64,000 nt of DNA from CAXMST01 sp964196325. GTDB lineage: Bacteria; Actinomycetota; Thermoleophilia; Solirubrobacterales; 70-9. The translations under genes and the position numbers were made by a program. The notes under the pieces were generated by a model. That model did no database searches, had not been told where the DNA came from, and worked only from the letters and a program-made list of their open reading frames with translations. Where the stretch lies: positions 5,048 through 69,047 of the forward strand of contig CAXMST010000099.1 in NCBI GenBank assembly GCA_964196325.1, given 5' to 3'. Of this stretch, positions 7,216 through 15,562 are shown piece after piece (position 1 is the first letter of the stretch; each line of letters starts with the position of its first letter).

Positions 7216-8770
7216 TTCGGTGCCGGCGGTCGCCCCGCAGGGAAGCGATGCGCTGCACGGGCCCGCTGGGCCAGCGCACCTCGATCTCGCCGGCGGCAAC
7301 GGCGGGCCCCAGGCCGAAGTGCAGGGTCGATTCCCCGGCGCGGCACTCGACGGTGCGCCACTGCCGCCGACCTTCCGCCTCGAGGGTGACGGTCGCGCCA
7401 CAGGCCTGCCGGGGCGAGGCGCGGCCGATCAGCTCCAGCTCGAGCCAGTGATTGGAGGCGGGTGCGCGATTCTCGAGCAGCAACGGCTCGCCACCGAGCT
7501 GGGCGACCAGCAAGTCTACGTCCCCGTCACGGTCCCAGTCGGCCGGCGCCACGGCCCGGCCCGACCCGGGCGCCGGCACCCGGCGTTCCTCGAAGAAGCC
7601 CGATCCGTCGTTCAGAAACAGCGCGTCGTCCCGATCCTCGACGTCGCGGCCGAGCGCACCGCCCGCGGAGTAGGCATCGAGGTCACCGTCGTTGTCGAAG
7701 TCGGCCAGCGCCACGCCCCAGGTGATCGAGGGAGAGCCGTCGGGGTTGGTCTCGCGGCCGAAGCCGAGCTGCTCGGCCCGATCGGAGAAGCCCCCGCCCG
7801 CGTCCTGCAGGAGCAGCGCCTCGCGGCCGATGTCGCTGACGACGAGGTCGGGTAGCTGGTTGCCGTCGACGTCCCCTGCGGCGACGCCCATCGTGAAGCG
7901 CGAGATCCCCGCGCCGCTGACGGCCGAGAGGTCCTCGAATCGCGGGGCCGCCGAGCTCAGGAGGGCGTTGGCGTCCCCATCGAGATCGTCGTTGCCGAGG
8001 TAGAGCTCCTGGGCCCCGTCGGCGTCCGCGTCGAACCAGATCGCGTCCAGGGTGGCGCCGGCGCTCGGCTCTCCCAGCGCCCCGCTGACGTCGTCGAAGC
8101 GCCCGTCACCGAGACCGCGGTAGAGCTGGTTGGGGGCTGGCGGCGGCTCATCCTCGCAGCTGTCGCCGTGAGTGGCCAGCAGGTCAAGGTTCCCGTCACC
8201 GTCGTAGTCGGACCAGCTCACAGCGGTCGTCGGCGCCCGAGGGGGCCCGAGGTCCGCCGGAGCGGAGAGCGGGTCGGCGCTCGGGGCGAGCTGGAGCGGA
8301 CGGATCCCGAACGAGCCCGAGCCGTCGTTGTCGAGGAGCCGGCCCCCGCCCGCCGCGGTCCCGACGTAGAGGTCGAGGTCGCCATCGTTGTCGTGATCGG
8401 AGAACGCGGCGGCCGTCGCCACTCCGAGCTCGCGCAGACCGGCGCGGGCGGCGGCCTCACGGAAGCGCCCGGAATCGGTCTGCAGCCAGAGCTGGCTGCC
8501 GCCATCCTGACGCGGCAGGAACAGGTCGAGGTTTCCGTCGCCGTTTACATCTCCCCAGGCCGCCCCGGCCGCGTTGTATCCGCAGCTGCCGATCGCGGGC
8601 TGGGTCGTGCGCAGGCCGTGCCGGGCGGCGACGTCTTCGAACGCGTCGCTCACAGCCGCCACAGAACTTGCGCCGGAGCTCACAAGACCGTGGATGCTGA
8701 GTACGAGCAGCACGGCCCCTGCGAGAACTGCGAGGGTCAGTGGGAGGGACGGCCGCTGCCGCCGGCTCAT
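7199..8770 (-). CDS. Secreted FG-GAP/VCBS-repeat protein with C-terminal ASPIC/UnbV domain
   Basis: The 523-aa protein has an N-terminal signal/anchor segment (LPLTLAVLAGAVLLVLSIHGL) and then repeated calcium-binding-like blade motifs (DVNGDGNLDLFL, DHDNDGDLDLYV, DYDGDGNLDLLA, DVDGNQLPDLVV, DFDNDGDLDAYS, DRDGDVDLLV), consistent with a beta-propeller of FG-GAP repeats. The C-terminus (NHWLELELIGRASPRQACGATVTLEA ... VEVRWPSGP-like) is the ASPIC/UnbV domain seen in CRTAC1-like proteins. It is probably extracellular, with a binding role. It is translationally coupled to the upstream membrane protein (4-bp overlap). Confidence 0.85.
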   Translation of the reverse strand: MSRRQRPSLPLTLAVLAGAVLLVLSIHGLVSSGASSVAAVSDAFEDVAARHGLRTTQPAIGSCGYNAAGAAWGDVNGDGNLDLFLPRQDGGSQLWLQTDSGRFREAAARAGLRELGVATAAAFSDHDNDGDLDLYVGTAAGGGRLLDNDGSGSFGIRPLQLAPSADPLSAPADLGPPRAPTTAVSWSDYDGDGNLDLLATHGDSCEDEPPPAPNQLYRGLGDGRFDDVSGALGEPSAGATLDAIWFDADADGAQELYLGNDDLDGDANALLSSAAPRFEDLSAVSGAGISRFTMGVAAGDVDGNQLPDLVVSDIGREALLLQDAGGGFSDRAEQLGFGRETNPDGSPSITWGVALADFDNDGDLDAYSAGGALGRDVEDRDDALFLNDGSGFFEERRVPAPGSGRAVAPADWDRDGDVDLLVAQLGGEPLLLENRAPASNHWLELELIGRASPRQACGATVTLEAEGRRQWRTVECRAGESTLHFGLGPAVAAGEIEVRWPSGPVQRIASLRGDRRHRISEPR

Positions 8771-9186
8771 CGGCGATCGCGGGCCAGGTAGGCGCCGAGC
8801 GCCAAGCCGACCAAGCCTCCAGCCAGCACCTCACCGTCGACGCCCCCCGGCTGATCGGGGATGAAGGTGCTACCGAGATCGAAGTCGGCCGCGGCGATGA
8901 TCGCCCAGCCCACCAACACCGCCAGCGCGCCGATCGCTGTGGCGAGCACCAGGGCGCGGCGGCGCCCCTCAGCGCCACCCTCGAAGTGGAGCAGCAGGCC
9001 CGGCGCGAGGGCCGCGAGCGGCGGCGCCAGGTGGTAGGTCTTGCCTGTTAGCCCGGTGAGCAGCACCCAGGCCGCGACGACCGTGGCGGCCGCCGCGGCT
9101 CCCACCAGCAGCGCCCGACTGGTGCCCCAGGCAGCCCGGGGGTCAGATCGAGCTGCGGTCGAGGCGGAGTGCTCGGGTGGGGCCAT
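8767..9186 (-). CDS. Small membrane protein, uncharacterised
   Basis: This 139-aa protein has about four hydrophobic segments (ALLVGAAAAATVVAAWVLLTGL, LAALAPGLLLHF, ALVLATAIGALAVLVGWAII, LAGGLVGLALGAYLA). I recognise no family. I chose the ATG at 9186 over an in-frame TTG six bases upstream. It overlaps the following UnbV-domain gene by 4 bp (ATGA), so the two are probably made together. An anchoring or export partner for the propeller protein is possible but not shown. Confidence 0.65.
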   Translation of the reverse strand: MAPPEHSASTAARSDPRAAWGTSRALLVGAAAAATVVAAWVLLTGLTGKTYHLAPPLAALAPGLLLHFEGGAEGRRRALVLATAIGALAVLVGWAIIAAADFDLGSTFIPDQPGGVDGEVLAGGLVGLALGAYLARDRR

Positions 9187-9291
9187 CCGCAATCAGACCC
9201 GGCCAGGGCGTCGGAGGTTCGCGCTCTGAACCTCGGCGCGTGGATCAGGGTCTGATCGCAAGCGTGGGTGACGGCACACAGAAGGGGACGA

Positions 9292-9828
9292 ATGTCGGAG
9301 CGGAGCAAAGAGGCGATCAAGTTGGGCGATCTGGTCGTGCAACGACCCGGCGGTGAGCAGGTGCCGATCGGCGAGCTGGTCGAGGGGCCGACGATCTTGG
9401 TGATCCCGCGCTACTACGGCTGCTTGCCGTGTCGCGACTATCTGCAACAGGTCTCGAGCAGGTACGAGCAGGTCGAGGCCGCCGGCGGCGCCGCGATCGG
9501 GATTTCGGTGGGGTCTGACAAGCAGGCGCGCTGGCTGCGCGAGGAGCGCGGCATCGCCTTTCCACTTCTGGTCGATCCCGAGCGCCGGCTTCACGAGGCG
9601 CTGGAACTGCCCCGCAAGTGGTGGGTCGGGCTCAACCCGCGCGGCTGGGCCACCTACGCCAAGGCGCTATCCCGTGGCGAGCGCCAAGGAGCGATTCTCG
9701 ATCCGAACCAGCTGCCCGGGCTGGCCCTGCTCGACTCCACCGCGACGGCCCGAACCGTCTACCGCGGCCGCGCATTGGGAGATTACCCGCCGCTCGACGA
9801 GGTGCTCGAGGAGCTACCGCGGGTGTAG
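9292..9828 (+). CDS. Peroxiredoxin-like (AhpC/TSA_2, PRXL2-type) protein with CxxC
   Basis: The 178-aa protein has a thioredoxin-fold layout: GDLVVQRPGGEQVPIGEL, then VIPRYYGCLPCRDYLQQ, where the CxxC sits at the position of the peroxidatic site, and later FPLLVDPERRLHEALEL and a GLALLDSTATARTVYRG strand. This matches the AhpC/TSA_2 peroxiredoxin-like branch, in which CxxC replaces the classical T-x-x-C. It is probably a cytoplasmic thiol oxidoreductase or peroxidase. The ATG at 9292 follows GAAGGGG, and the upstream in-frame alternative lacks such a site. It is divergent from the 9186 gene. Confidence 0.75.
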   Translation: MSERSKEAIKLGDLVVQRPGGEQVPIGELVEGPTILVIPRYYGCLPCRDYLQQVSSRYEQVEAAGGAAIGISVGSDKQARWLREERGIAFPLLVDPERRLHEALELPRKWWVGLNPRGWATYAKALSRGERQGAILDPNQLPGLALLDSTATARTVYRGRALGDYPPLDEVLEELPRV

Positions 9829-9868
9829 GTGAGGACTCGGCGAATCGAGGAGGACCGGACGGGGGGTC

Positions 9869-10018
9869 CTAGCGCTTGCTGATCTCGACTCGGTTGATCG
9901 CTGGGCCCGGATCGACGTTGCCCGCCAAGTCCGTGGCCCGAGCCTTGAGCTTGTGCCGGCGGCGAAGGCTGAGCTGTGCGCCTGACCCTTGCTGGATGCG
10001 CGACTCAGCCGCGCTCAT
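9869..10018 (-). pseudogene. Remnant of an Ig-like surface-protein C-terminus (49 codons)
   Basis: A short minus-strand frame ends with the tail RRHKLKARATDLAGNVDPGP..., which strongly resembles the last strand of bacterial Ig-like/fibronectin-like repeats (pattern xxARATDxAGNxDPxPA). The frame begins in an ATGA overlap with the small lipoprotein stop at 10015-10017 but is out of frame with it. It looks like the truncated 3' end of a once larger exported protein whose signal peptide survives as the upstream lipoprotein frame. A genuine coupled mini-protein is the alternative. Confidence 0.4.
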
Positions 10019-10149
10019 CCACCGCCGGTCGCGTCGGTGGCGTCCGTAACCGCGTCGGTGGCGCTCTCGTCGTCACCGCAGGCGCTGACGCCGATCGCGC
10101 CCACCCCGAGTACGGCGGCGGCCAACAGCGCGCCAAGTCTCTTCTTCAT
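10015..10149 (-). CDS. 44-aa small lipoprotein or decayed lipoprotein N-terminus
   Basis: The frame starts MKKRLGALLAAAVLGVGAIG and continues to a lipobox VSAC, followed by GDDESATDAVTDATDATGGG and a stop. It has a clean type II signal peptide and then only about 20 low-complexity Asp/Thr/Ala residues. It is either a very small surface lipoprotein or the surviving 5' end of a larger gene whose Ig-like 3' end remains at 9869-10018. I see no clear ribosome-binding site. Confidence 0.5.
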   Translation of the reverse strand: MKKRLGALLAAAVLGVGAIGVSACGDDESATDAVTDATDATGGG

Positions 10150-10225
10150 CACAACGTCACCACTTTCTTCGACAACTCGGCCATCCAATCACAAACGCCG
10201 CCCCCCGCGGCTGCCGAGGTAGCGA

Positions 10226-10298
10226 TGGCGAGGCCCGGAATCGAACCGGGGACACCACGATTTTCAGTCGTGTGCTCTACCAACTGAGCTACCTCGCC
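10226..10298 (-). tRNA. tRNA-Phe (GAA)
   Basis: The minus-strand cloverleaf is 73 nt: acceptor GGCGAGG/CCTCGCC, D-loop AGTTGGTA, anticodon stem CACGA/TCGTG with loop CTGAAAA (anticodon GAA), and T-loop GGTTCGATTCC. The discriminator base is A and the CCA end is not encoded. Confidence 0.95.
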
Positions 10299-10326
10299 TG
10301 GGCCCAGGCTGCTGGGGGCGGTAAGG

Positions 10327-10815
10327 CTAGCGTTCCGTAGCGGCTTCGAGGGCTCGAGCGACCGCATCTGCGGGATCGCTGGCGGCGACCACTCCGGGAG
10401 CGTCCGCCATCTGCCCACGGCCGCTGAGCTGCCATGAGTCGAGCGTGAACACGGGCCGCTCCAAGCGCCGGGCGAAACCGATCTCGGTCAGGGTGCCCCA
10501 CTCCCCGCCGAGCGCGATCACCGCGTCCGCGGAGCTGACCACGGCGAGGTTGCGCGCGTTGCCGATTCCGGTCGCCACGACGTGGGTCAGGTGCTCGTTG
10601 CCGCCGTCGAGATCGCTCTCCATCAGTACGCCGATCACCACTCCCCCGGCTTTGCTGGCGGCCTCCGAGACGGCGCTCATGATGCCCATCCGACCGCCGC
10701 AGACGACGACCGCGCCGGCTTCGGCCAAGAGCCGCCCCACCTCGGCCGCCGCGGCATCGAGCTCCGGGTCGGAGCGGGCCGAGCCGCAGACCGCGATCTG
10801 GGTGCGTCGCGGCAA
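10327..10815 (-). CDS. LOG-family / TIGR00725-like nucleotide-binding protein
   Basis: The 162-aa protein has a Rossmann-like start (IAVCGSARSD), VVCGGRMGIMSAVSEAA, and the family signature in the form ALGGEWGTLTEIGFA, where LOG proteins have PGGxGTxxE. LOG family members include cytokinin-type phosphoribohydrolases; the TIGR00725 branch is uncharacterised and lacks the full active-site motif. A TTG start at 10815 lies 5 bp after the stop of the SHOCT-domain gene, suggesting an operon. Confidence 0.75.
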   Translation of the reverse strand: MPRRTQIAVCGSARSDPELDAAAAEVGRLLAEAGAVVVCGGRMGIMSAVSEAASKAGGVVIGVLMESDLDGGNEHLTHVVATGIGNARNLAVVSSADAVIALGGEWGTLTEIGFARRLERPVFTLDSWQLSGRGQMADAPGVVAASDPADAVARALEAATER

Positions 10816-10820
10816 GGCGG

Positions 10821-11486
10821 CTAGATCTCGCCCAGAAGCTCGCGCTTCTCCTGCTCGAACTCCGCCTCGCTGAGGGCGCCGCTCTCCCGCAGTTTGGCGA
10901 GGCGCTCGAGCTTCTCGAGCGGGTCGGCTGCGGCCCCGGTGGCTCCAGTGGCGGCGCCGGTCTGGCCCTTCGCGGCGGTGTGCTCCTGGACCACCTGCAT
11001 GATCCGAGCGGCCATCGCGGGATCGCCCGAGACGTCGATCGACTGCTCGGTGCCCGGCTCGAGCGAGTGGCCGACCACCTGCTCGAGCTTCGCGCGAAGC
11101 TCGGGATCGTTGCGGGCGTCGACCACCTGCTGGCCGCCCACGCCGGCAGCGGCGCCGACCGGCGGCTGGGCCGCGAGCTGCTCGCGGCGCGTCTGCTTCT
11201 CGTTCGCGCGCTCGACCCTCGCCGCCTCCCAGTCGATCGCGACCCGGTCCGGCTTATCGGCGTCCACCTTGACCGGGACCTCGATGCCGAAACCCAGCGT
11301 GTCCTTGCGCGAGACCATCCACTGGCCCTCGACCTCGTATGGAGAGAGACCCTCGACGTAAACCTCGAGGGTCAGGCGCAGGTTCTGCGACCCCGCGTTG
11401 CGCTCGGGGGTCTGCATCGCCGTGATCCGGGCGCGGCCGGGGCGGCCCTTCTTGAGGATCTTTCGGTGGGTGAGCGGGTTGATCAT
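10821..11486 (-). CDS. SHOCT-domain protein
   Basis: The 221-aa soluble protein has an N-terminal beta-rich part (LRLTLEVYVEGLSPYEVEGQWMVSRKDTLGFGIEVPVKVD), a central charged region and a C-terminal SHOCT motif (DPLEKLERLAKLRESGALSEAEFEQEKRELL, about residues 187-218). SHOCT is a short oligomerisation or membrane-targeting helix pair. The biological role is unknown. A strong GGAGG precedes the ATG at 11486. It sits between the DUF1998 helicase and the LOG-like gene on the same strand. Confidence 0.75.
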   Translation of the reverse strand: MINPLTHRKILKKGRPGRARITAMQTPERNAGSQNLRLTLEVYVEGLSPYEVEGQWMVSRKDTLGFGIEVPVKVDADKPDRVAIDWEAARVERANEKQTRREQLAAQPPVGAAAGVGGQQVVDARNDPELRAKLEQVVGHSLEPGTEQSIDVSGDPAMAARIMQVVQEHTAAKGQTGAATGATGAAADPLEKLERLAKLRESGALSEAEFEQEKRELLGEI

Positions 11487-11519
11487 CGGCGAACCTCCGG
11501 GCTGAGTCGGGCGCCGACT

Positions 11520-13880
11520 CTACTCCTGATCCGGGCGCCCCGCGTGAGCCAGCATCGCGCCCATCAACTCGATCGCGGCGGCCTTGTGGAGGTGCTCGTT
11601 CAGGTTCCCGCACTTTGGGCTCTGCACGCACGAGGGACAGCCAGATTCGCAGCGGCACTCGGCCACCAGCCGGGCCGCGTCGGCCACCAGGCGCTCGAAC
11701 TGCTCGAAGCCGCGGCGGCTGATCCCGACCCCTCCCGGGTAGCCGTCATAGATGAAGATCGTCGGCTTGCCGGTCTGGTAGTGGACGTTGGTGGAGAGGC
11801 CGCCGATGTCCCAGCGGTCGCACATCGCCAGCAGCGGCAGGACCGCGATCTGGCAGTGCTCTGAGGCATGCAAGGCGCCGATCTGGGTCTCGCCCGGTAA
11901 GGCCTGCTGCCCGGCCAGCTCGTCCGGCAGCACGTACCACAGAGCCTGGGTCCGGAAGGTCTGCTCCGGCAGATCGAGTGCCACGAAGTCGAACGCCTCG
12001 TGGTCGCCCAACCGTTTGCGCTGGAAGGCAACGACCTGCTCGGTCACGCCGACCAGGCCAAAGCTGAGCTCGACCCCGAGCGTGCTACGCACCTCGGCCG
12101 GCCGCTCGATGTAGATGTCGGTCTCCCTGCGGGCCTGCGTGTAGAAGTCGCCCCCGAAGGGCTGAACCACCGCGCGACGCAGATCGAGATCGAGCTCCCG
12201 CACCTCGAAGGCGCGTCCCATGTGCAGGTAGACGGCGCCCGGATGGACCGTCGAGAAGGCGCGCTCAGCCTCAACCGTGCCAAGCAGCTCACCGGAATCA
12301 ACGTCGAGAACGGTGACCGAGTCCGCGGAGGCTGACCGGAGCCCGGCCCACGATGCCGGGAAGCCCGGGCCCCGGACGCCGAACTTGCCGTTCGCGCCGG
12401 CCCGCATCAGACCCGCCTCGACCAGCTGCTCAGCTCGCCCCCGCCAGCCGGCACCCAGCGTGGCGTCGTCGTTGGGGCCGCCGAGCGGTGCCTCGTAGGC
12501 GGCGGCCAGCAGGTGCGAGGACTGGATCCGCTCGTTGGTGTGGTCCAGGATCGCCGCCTCCACGGGTCGCGTAAGGAACTCCGTCGGGTGGCGGCAGAAG
12601 AACTGATCGAGTCCGTCCTCCCCGGCCATGTAGATCGCCAGCCCCTCGGTCCGGCGCCCGGCTCGGCCCCACATTTGGCGCAGGCTGGCGACCGTGCCCG
12701 GGAAGGTGACGCAGAGCGCCGCATCGAGCTCCCCGATGTCGATCCCGAGCTCGAGGGCGTCGGTCGCGACAACCGCGAGCAACTCGCCCGCGGCCAGCCG
12801 GGCCTCGACCGCGCGCCGCTGCTGCGGCGTATACCCCGCCCGGTAGGGCGCGATCCGGTCCGCCAGCTCGGGGTGGCCCCGCTCCTGCAGGCGCAGCGAA
12901 GTGAAGCGCTGGATCAACTCGATCCCCTTGCGGCTGCGCAGAAAGCAGATCGTGCGCACGCCGCTGATCACGAGCTCGGCCAGCATCTCGGCCGCCTCGG
13001 TCAGGGCCGAGCGGCGCAGCCCCAGCGCCTCGTCGCTGAGCGGTGGATTCCAGATCGCGATCCGGCGCCCGGCCCGGGGCGCCGCGTCGTCGTCGACCAG
13101 CTCGAACGGGGTCCCGACCAGACGCTCGGCGAGCTCGGTGGGGTTGGCGATCGTCGCGGAGGTGAGGATCAGTCGTGGCTCGCCGTCGGGACCGCGGTAG
13201 ATGCGGCTGATCCGGCGCAGGCGGCGCAGGACGTTGGCGACGTTCGAGCCGAAGACGCCACGGTAGACGTGGGCCTCGTCGAGGACGACGTAGCGCAGGT
13301 TGATGAAGAAGTCGCCCCAACTCTTGTGGTGGGGCAGGATCCCGACGTGCAGCATGTCGGGATTGGTCAGCAGCACGTTGGCCCGCCGCCGGATCGCCCG
13401 CCGCTCCTCCTTGGGCGTATCGCCGTCATAGATCGCAGGCCGCAGGCCCGGTGGCGCCAGCTCACCAAGCTTTCGGGCCTGATCCTGAGCCAACGCCTTG
13501 GTCGGGTAGATGTAGAGCGCCCGCGCGTGCTCGTCGCGGGCCAGCGCATCGAGCACGGGGAGGTTGAACGCGAGCGACTTGCCCGAGGCGGTTCCGCTGG
13601 TCACGATCACGTTCGATGACTCGGCCGCGCGCAGGGCCGCGAGCTGGTGCGCGTAGAGGCTCTCGATCCCGGTCGAGCGCAGCGCATCGACCAGCTCGGG
13701 GGCGAGACTCGAGGGGAAGGGGACGGTGACCGCCTCCTGCTCGCGCTCGGCGCTCTCGGCGACCAGCCTGCCGTCGGCGCGGCCGGGATCCAGCGCCGCC
13801 CGCCAGCCCTCATCGATCACCGAGCCCCAGGGCAGCTCGGTTCCAGCCTCAGCCACCGGACGCCCCGACGCGCGAGCCAT
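11520..13880 (-). CDS. DEAD/DEAH helicase with C-terminal DUF1998 (MrfA-like)
   Basis: The 786-aa superfamily 2 helicase shows motif I TSGTASGKSLAF, motif Ia YPTKALAQDQARK, motif II VVLDEAHVY, motif III LTSATIANP, motif IV/V region ATDALELGIDIG and motif VI QMWGRAGRR. The C-terminal DUF1998 domain ends with a cysteine cluster (CRCESGCPSCVQSPKCGN), the zinc-binding feature of MrfA/Hrq1-like helicases. Members of this group act in DNA repair of mitomycin-type lesions. I placed the start at the ATG at 13880; it overlaps the end of folP by 32 bp, and the in-frame extension upstream is out of character. Confidence 0.88.
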   Translation of the reverse strand: MARASGRPVAEAGTELPWGSVIDEGWRAALDPGRADGRLVAESAEREQEAVTVPFPSSLAPELVDALRSTGIESLYAHQLAALRAAESSNVIVTSGTASGKSLAFNLPVLDALARDEHARALYIYPTKALAQDQARKLGELAPPGLRPAIYDGDTPKEERRAIRRRANVLLTNPDMLHVGILPHHKSWGDFFINLRYVVLDEAHVYRGVFGSNVANVLRRLRRISRIYRGPDGEPRLILTSATIANPTELAERLVGTPFELVDDDAAPRAGRRIAIWNPPLSDEALGLRRSALTEAAEMLAELVISGVRTICFLRSRKGIELIQRFTSLRLQERGHPELADRIAPYRAGYTPQQRRAVEARLAAGELLAVVATDALELGIDIGELDAALCVTFPGTVASLRQMWGRAGRRTEGLAIYMAGEDGLDQFFCRHPTEFLTRPVEAAILDHTNERIQSSHLLAAAYEAPLGGPNDDATLGAGWRGRAEQLVEAGLMRAGANGKFGVRGPGFPASWAGLRSASADSVTVLDVDSGELLGTVEAERAFSTVHPGAVYLHMGRAFEVRELDLDLRRAVVQPFGGDFYTQARRETDIYIERPAEVRSTLGVELSFGLVGVTEQVVAFQRKRLGDHEAFDFVALDLPEQTFRTQALWYVLPDELAGQQALPGETQIGALHASEHCQIAVLPLLAMCDRWDIGGLSTNVHYQTGKPTIFIYDGYPGGVGISRRGFEQFERLVADAARLVAECRCESGCPSCVQSPKCGNLNEHLHKAAAIELMGAMLAHAGRPDQE

Positions 13881-14721
13881 GAGCGATGGCCCCGGCGACC
13901 CGGACGGCGTCCAGGCCCTCGACGTCATGCAGCCGATGGATCTCCGCCCCCGCGACCGCGGCCAGGGCCGCCGCAGCGAACGTGCCGGGGCCGCGCTCGC
14001 CAGGATCGCGCCGGCGCTCCCAGGAGCCCGCGAGCAAGGCGCCGACGAAGTCTTTGCGTGAGAGCGACATGAAGATCGGGCGCCCGAGCTCACGGAGGGT
14101 CGGCAGCCCGGTGCCGAGGATCTCGAGGGCGTGGTCGGTGCTCAGATCGAAGTCCAAGCCGGGGTCGATCGCGATCGCCTCGGCCGCGACCCCGAGCTCG
14201 CCGGCGCGCTCGATCCGCGCCACAAAGAACTCAGCCAGGCGGGCGACCACATCAGCGTAGGCGGGGGCGGGCCGGTTCCTGCGCGGCGGGCCCTCGATAT
14301 GCATCAGCACGTAGCCGCAGCCCGCCTCGGCGACCACCGCGAGCATCTCGTCGCCGCCGCCGCCGATGTCGTTGATCACATGGGCCCCCGCCGCCAAGGC
14401 CAACCGCGCGACCTCCGGGGTGAAGGTATCGGCGCTGACCGGCACCGGCAGGCTCGCGCGAAGGCCGCGGACCGCGGGGATCAACTTGGCAGCCTCATCC
14501 TCGGCCCCGACCCGGGGGCCGCTGCGCGCGGGCACCGCACCGACATCGACGAGATCGAAGCCGGCTTCGACCAAGGCGGATCCATCCGCCACGGCGCGCT
14601 CGGGGGTTCCGCTCCGGGCGGCCTCGAACATGGAGTCGTCGGTGACGTTGACGATCGCGACGCCCAGCGGCGCCGCCGGCGTAGGCTCGAGGGTGCGATC
14701 GGCAAGGCGCCAAGCGGGCAT
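13849..14721 (-). CDS. folP: Dihydropteroate synthase-like protein, divergent
   Basis: The 290-aa TIM-barrel protein matches dihydropteroate synthase in overall layout: AIVNVTDDS (canonical NVTPDSFSDGG), HVINDIGGG, DPGLDF (canonical DPGIGF), MSLSRKDFVGALL and EIHRLHDV near the C-terminus. DHPS joins p-aminobenzoate to dihydropterin pyrophosphate. Two substrate loops differ from the consensus: the first lacks SFSDGG, and the GGESTRPGA loop is replaced by GAVPARSGPRVG. It could be a diverged true FolP or a FolP2-type paralogue of unknown role. No other folate gene lies nearby. Confidence 0.7.
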   Translation of the reverse strand: MPAWRLADRTLEPTPAAPLGVAIVNVTDDSMFEAARSGTPERAVADGSALVEAGFDLVDVGAVPARSGPRVGAEDEAAKLIPAVRGLRASLPVPVSADTFTPEVARLALAAGAHVINDIGGGGDEMLAVVAEAGCGYVLMHIEGPPRRNRPAPAYADVVARLAEFFVARIERAGELGVAAEAIAIDPGLDFDLSTDHALEILGTGLPTLRELGRPIFMSLSRKDFVGALLAGSWERRRDPGERGPGTFAAAALAAVAGAEIHRLHDVEGLDAVRVAGAIAHGSRVGASGG

Positions 14722-14740
14722 TGCCGACTACGGTACCCGC

Positions 14741-15562
14741 GTGGCCCTGCGCTGCCTCTACACCGATCTCGACGGCACACTGCTGGGGAGTGGCGCTTCG
14801 CTGTTCCGCGACAGCGAAGGCGGCTTCTCCAAGGCCCAGGCCCAGATGCTCGAAGCCTGCCATCGGGTCCGGGCCGAGGTCGTGATCATGTCCGGGCGCC
14901 GTGAGGCGCAGGTGCACAGCGATTCGCGACTGATCGGCCAGACCTCCTACATCTATGAGGCCGGCTGCGCGATGGCGATCGATCGCGAGCGGACCCTGTT
15001 GACCGGGGACTGGGAGCCAAACGAGGCCGGGACCGTGGTCGAGCGAATCCTCGCCGCCGGGATCGCCGAGCTGCTCTTCTCCCACTTCGAGGGCCGCCTG
15101 GAGTGGCACGAGCCCTGGCATACGGGTCGTGAGCTCTCGTTGCTGATGCGCGGCAAGGTCGACGTCACCGAGGCAAACCTGTTGATCGTCGAGGCCGGGC
15201 ACGAGCAGCTGCGTTTCCTCGACAACGGCGCGATCACCCGGCGCATGGATGCGATCGAGCAGGCCCACGCCTACCACGTGGTCCCTGGAGAGGCGAGCAA
15301 GGCGAAGGCGGTCGCGGCGCACATGCGAGCCCGCGGGTATCTGCCGGAGGAGTGCATCGCGGCCGGGGATTCGATCGAGGACCTGGAGGTGGCGCGGCAC
15401 GTCGGTCGCTTCTTCTGCGTCGCCAACGGTCCCGAGCACGACCCGGCGCTCGCGGCGGCCCTGAGCAGCTACGACAACGTGACCGTGACCGAGGGCCGGA
15501 TGGGCGACGGCGTCTACGAAGGGGTGGTCTCGACACTGGCCGAGACTGGGCCGGCACTGTGA
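14741..15562 (+). CDS. HAD-superfamily hydrolase (sugar-phosphatase/Cof-like)
   Basis: The 273-aa protein has HAD motif I LYTDLDGTLLGSG, motif II VIMSGRR, a Lys in VPGEASKAKAV and motif IV AAGDSIEDLEVA, with an internal cap domain as in type IIB phosphatases such as sucrose-phosphate or Cof-like enzymes. The substrate is unknown. I chose the GTG at 14741 because HAD motif I follows within eight residues; the longer in-frame extension overlaps folP in antisense. Its stop overlaps the next gene by GTGA. Confidence 0.82.
   Translation: MALRCLYTDLDGTLLGSGASLFRDSEGGFSKAQAQMLEACHRVRAEVVIMSGRREAQVHSDSRLIGQTSYIYEAGCAMAIDRERTLLTGDWEPNEAGTVVERILAAGIAELLFSHFEGRLEWHEPWHTGRELSLLMRGKVDVTEANLLIVEAGHEQLRFLDNGAITRRMDAIEQAHAYHVVPGEASKAKAVAAHMRARGYLPEECIAAGDSIEDLEVARHVGRFFCVANGPEHDPALAAALSSYDNVTVTEGRMGDGVYEGVVSTLAETGPAL

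Noticed and set aside
15273..15282. ACCACGTGGT palindrome as a second parS
   Set aside because: Only the central CACGTG matches; the flanking bases of parS are missing and it lies far from the origin.
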